From Reclinomonas americana ATCC 50394 (Eukaryota > Jakobida > Jakobea > Jakobida): 30,834 bases of DNA. The notes beneath the pieces are model-generated. The model was not told where the DNA came from. It made no database searches and saw only the letters and a program-made list of their open reading frames with translations. This document shows positions 30,575 through 30,834 of the stretch, in pieces; within the stretch, counting starts at the first letter, position 1; the number at the start of each line of letters is the position of its first letter. The DNA is taken from the NCBI GenBank assembly GCA_048213135.1, contig PS015082.1, positions 1 to 30,834 on the forward strand. Direction: 5' to 3'. Made by a program: the position numbers and the translations under genes.

Positions 30575-30834
30575 TTACTTCTTCTGCTCCTGACCCTGCG
30601 TTAAATCGGCGATGGCTGTAAGCACTCAAGCGAGAACACAGTGCACACGTAACACGCCACACAATCACCCACCTTGTTCTTCTTGCCACCCTGCTTGGGC
30701 TGAGGTGCTGGCGACGCGGCCGGGGACTGCGGCGGCTTCTGCTGCTGCTGCTGCGGCTTGCCTTGCTTGCCCTGCTTGCCACCCTTCTCACCCTGAGGGG
30801 CGGGCGAGGCAGCCGGAGACTGCGGCGGCTTCTG
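30575..30834 (-). CDS. C-terminal end of a Lys/Gln/Pro-rich protein (partial)
   Basis: Two exons are visible: 30834-30673 (continuing past the window) and 30595-30575. They are separated by a 77-nt GTGGGT..CAG intron and joined in phase. The protein end reads QKPPQSPAASPAPQ, GEKGGKQGKQGKPQQQQQ, a second copy of KPPQSPAASPAPQ, then GGKKNK and GQEQKK before the stop. The duplicated PPQSPAASPAP segment and Lys/Gly/Gln runs indicate a disordered basic tail, such as occurs on RNA-binding or translation proteins. The folded part lies outside the window, so no function can be given. Confidence 0.65.

Overview
This is a window of nuclear DNA from an intron-rich, compact eukaryote, most likely a flagellated protist. 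The evidence is dense short introns (mostly 45-110 nt, GT..AG), tight intergenic spacing, an outer-dynein-arm docking-type coiled-coil gene (so cilia or flagella), and multidomain proteins with a NACHT ATPase, WD40 propellers, a subtilase fold and FN3 domains. I cannot name the species. Four runs of N (1384-1497, 10944-11802, 17033-17122, 29102-29622) are assembly gaps.

Layout. 1-1061: purine-rich GAA/GA low-complexity DNA, then a short upstream region with a duplicated TTACGTCA-containing element. 1062-1319 (+): first two exons of a docking-complex coiled-coil gene that runs into a gap. 1550-6767 (-): a complete 22-exon gene of 1249 codons encoding a STAND-type NACHT ATPase, then pentapeptide repeats, then 14 WD40 repeats. 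7219-25751 (-): a giant gene of about 80 exons and roughly 4,000 residues. It encodes a signal peptide, a subtilase (peptidase S8) fold whose three catalytic residues all appear replaced, a cadherin-like module, at least 22 tandem cysteine-paired, sequon-rich TIG/Ig-like repeats, FN3 domains, one membrane helix and a short tail. 26017-27156 (-): an intronless 379-aa protein with a possible papain-like Cys/His/Asp arrangement. 27217-30325 (+): a multi-exon gene with an acidic stretch, helical region and kinase-like segment, interrupted by a gap. 30575-30834 (-): the 3' end of a Lys/Gln/Pro-rich protein.

I built gene models by hand, joining exons so that reading phase and family alignment agree. 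For the NACHT-WD40 gene every junction closes in phase. The giant gene also closes in phase on both sides of its large gap, and the gap edges match the repeat's two-exon structure, so I treat it as one gene. Exon edges may be off by a base or a few bases in places.

The most interesting content is the giant membrane protein: a probably dead subtilase used as an ectodomain head on a long, recently expanded, apparently heavily glycosylated stalk. It sits beside an NLR-like cytoplasmic ATPase on the same strand. Both look like recognition proteins, but a functional link between them is only a guess.
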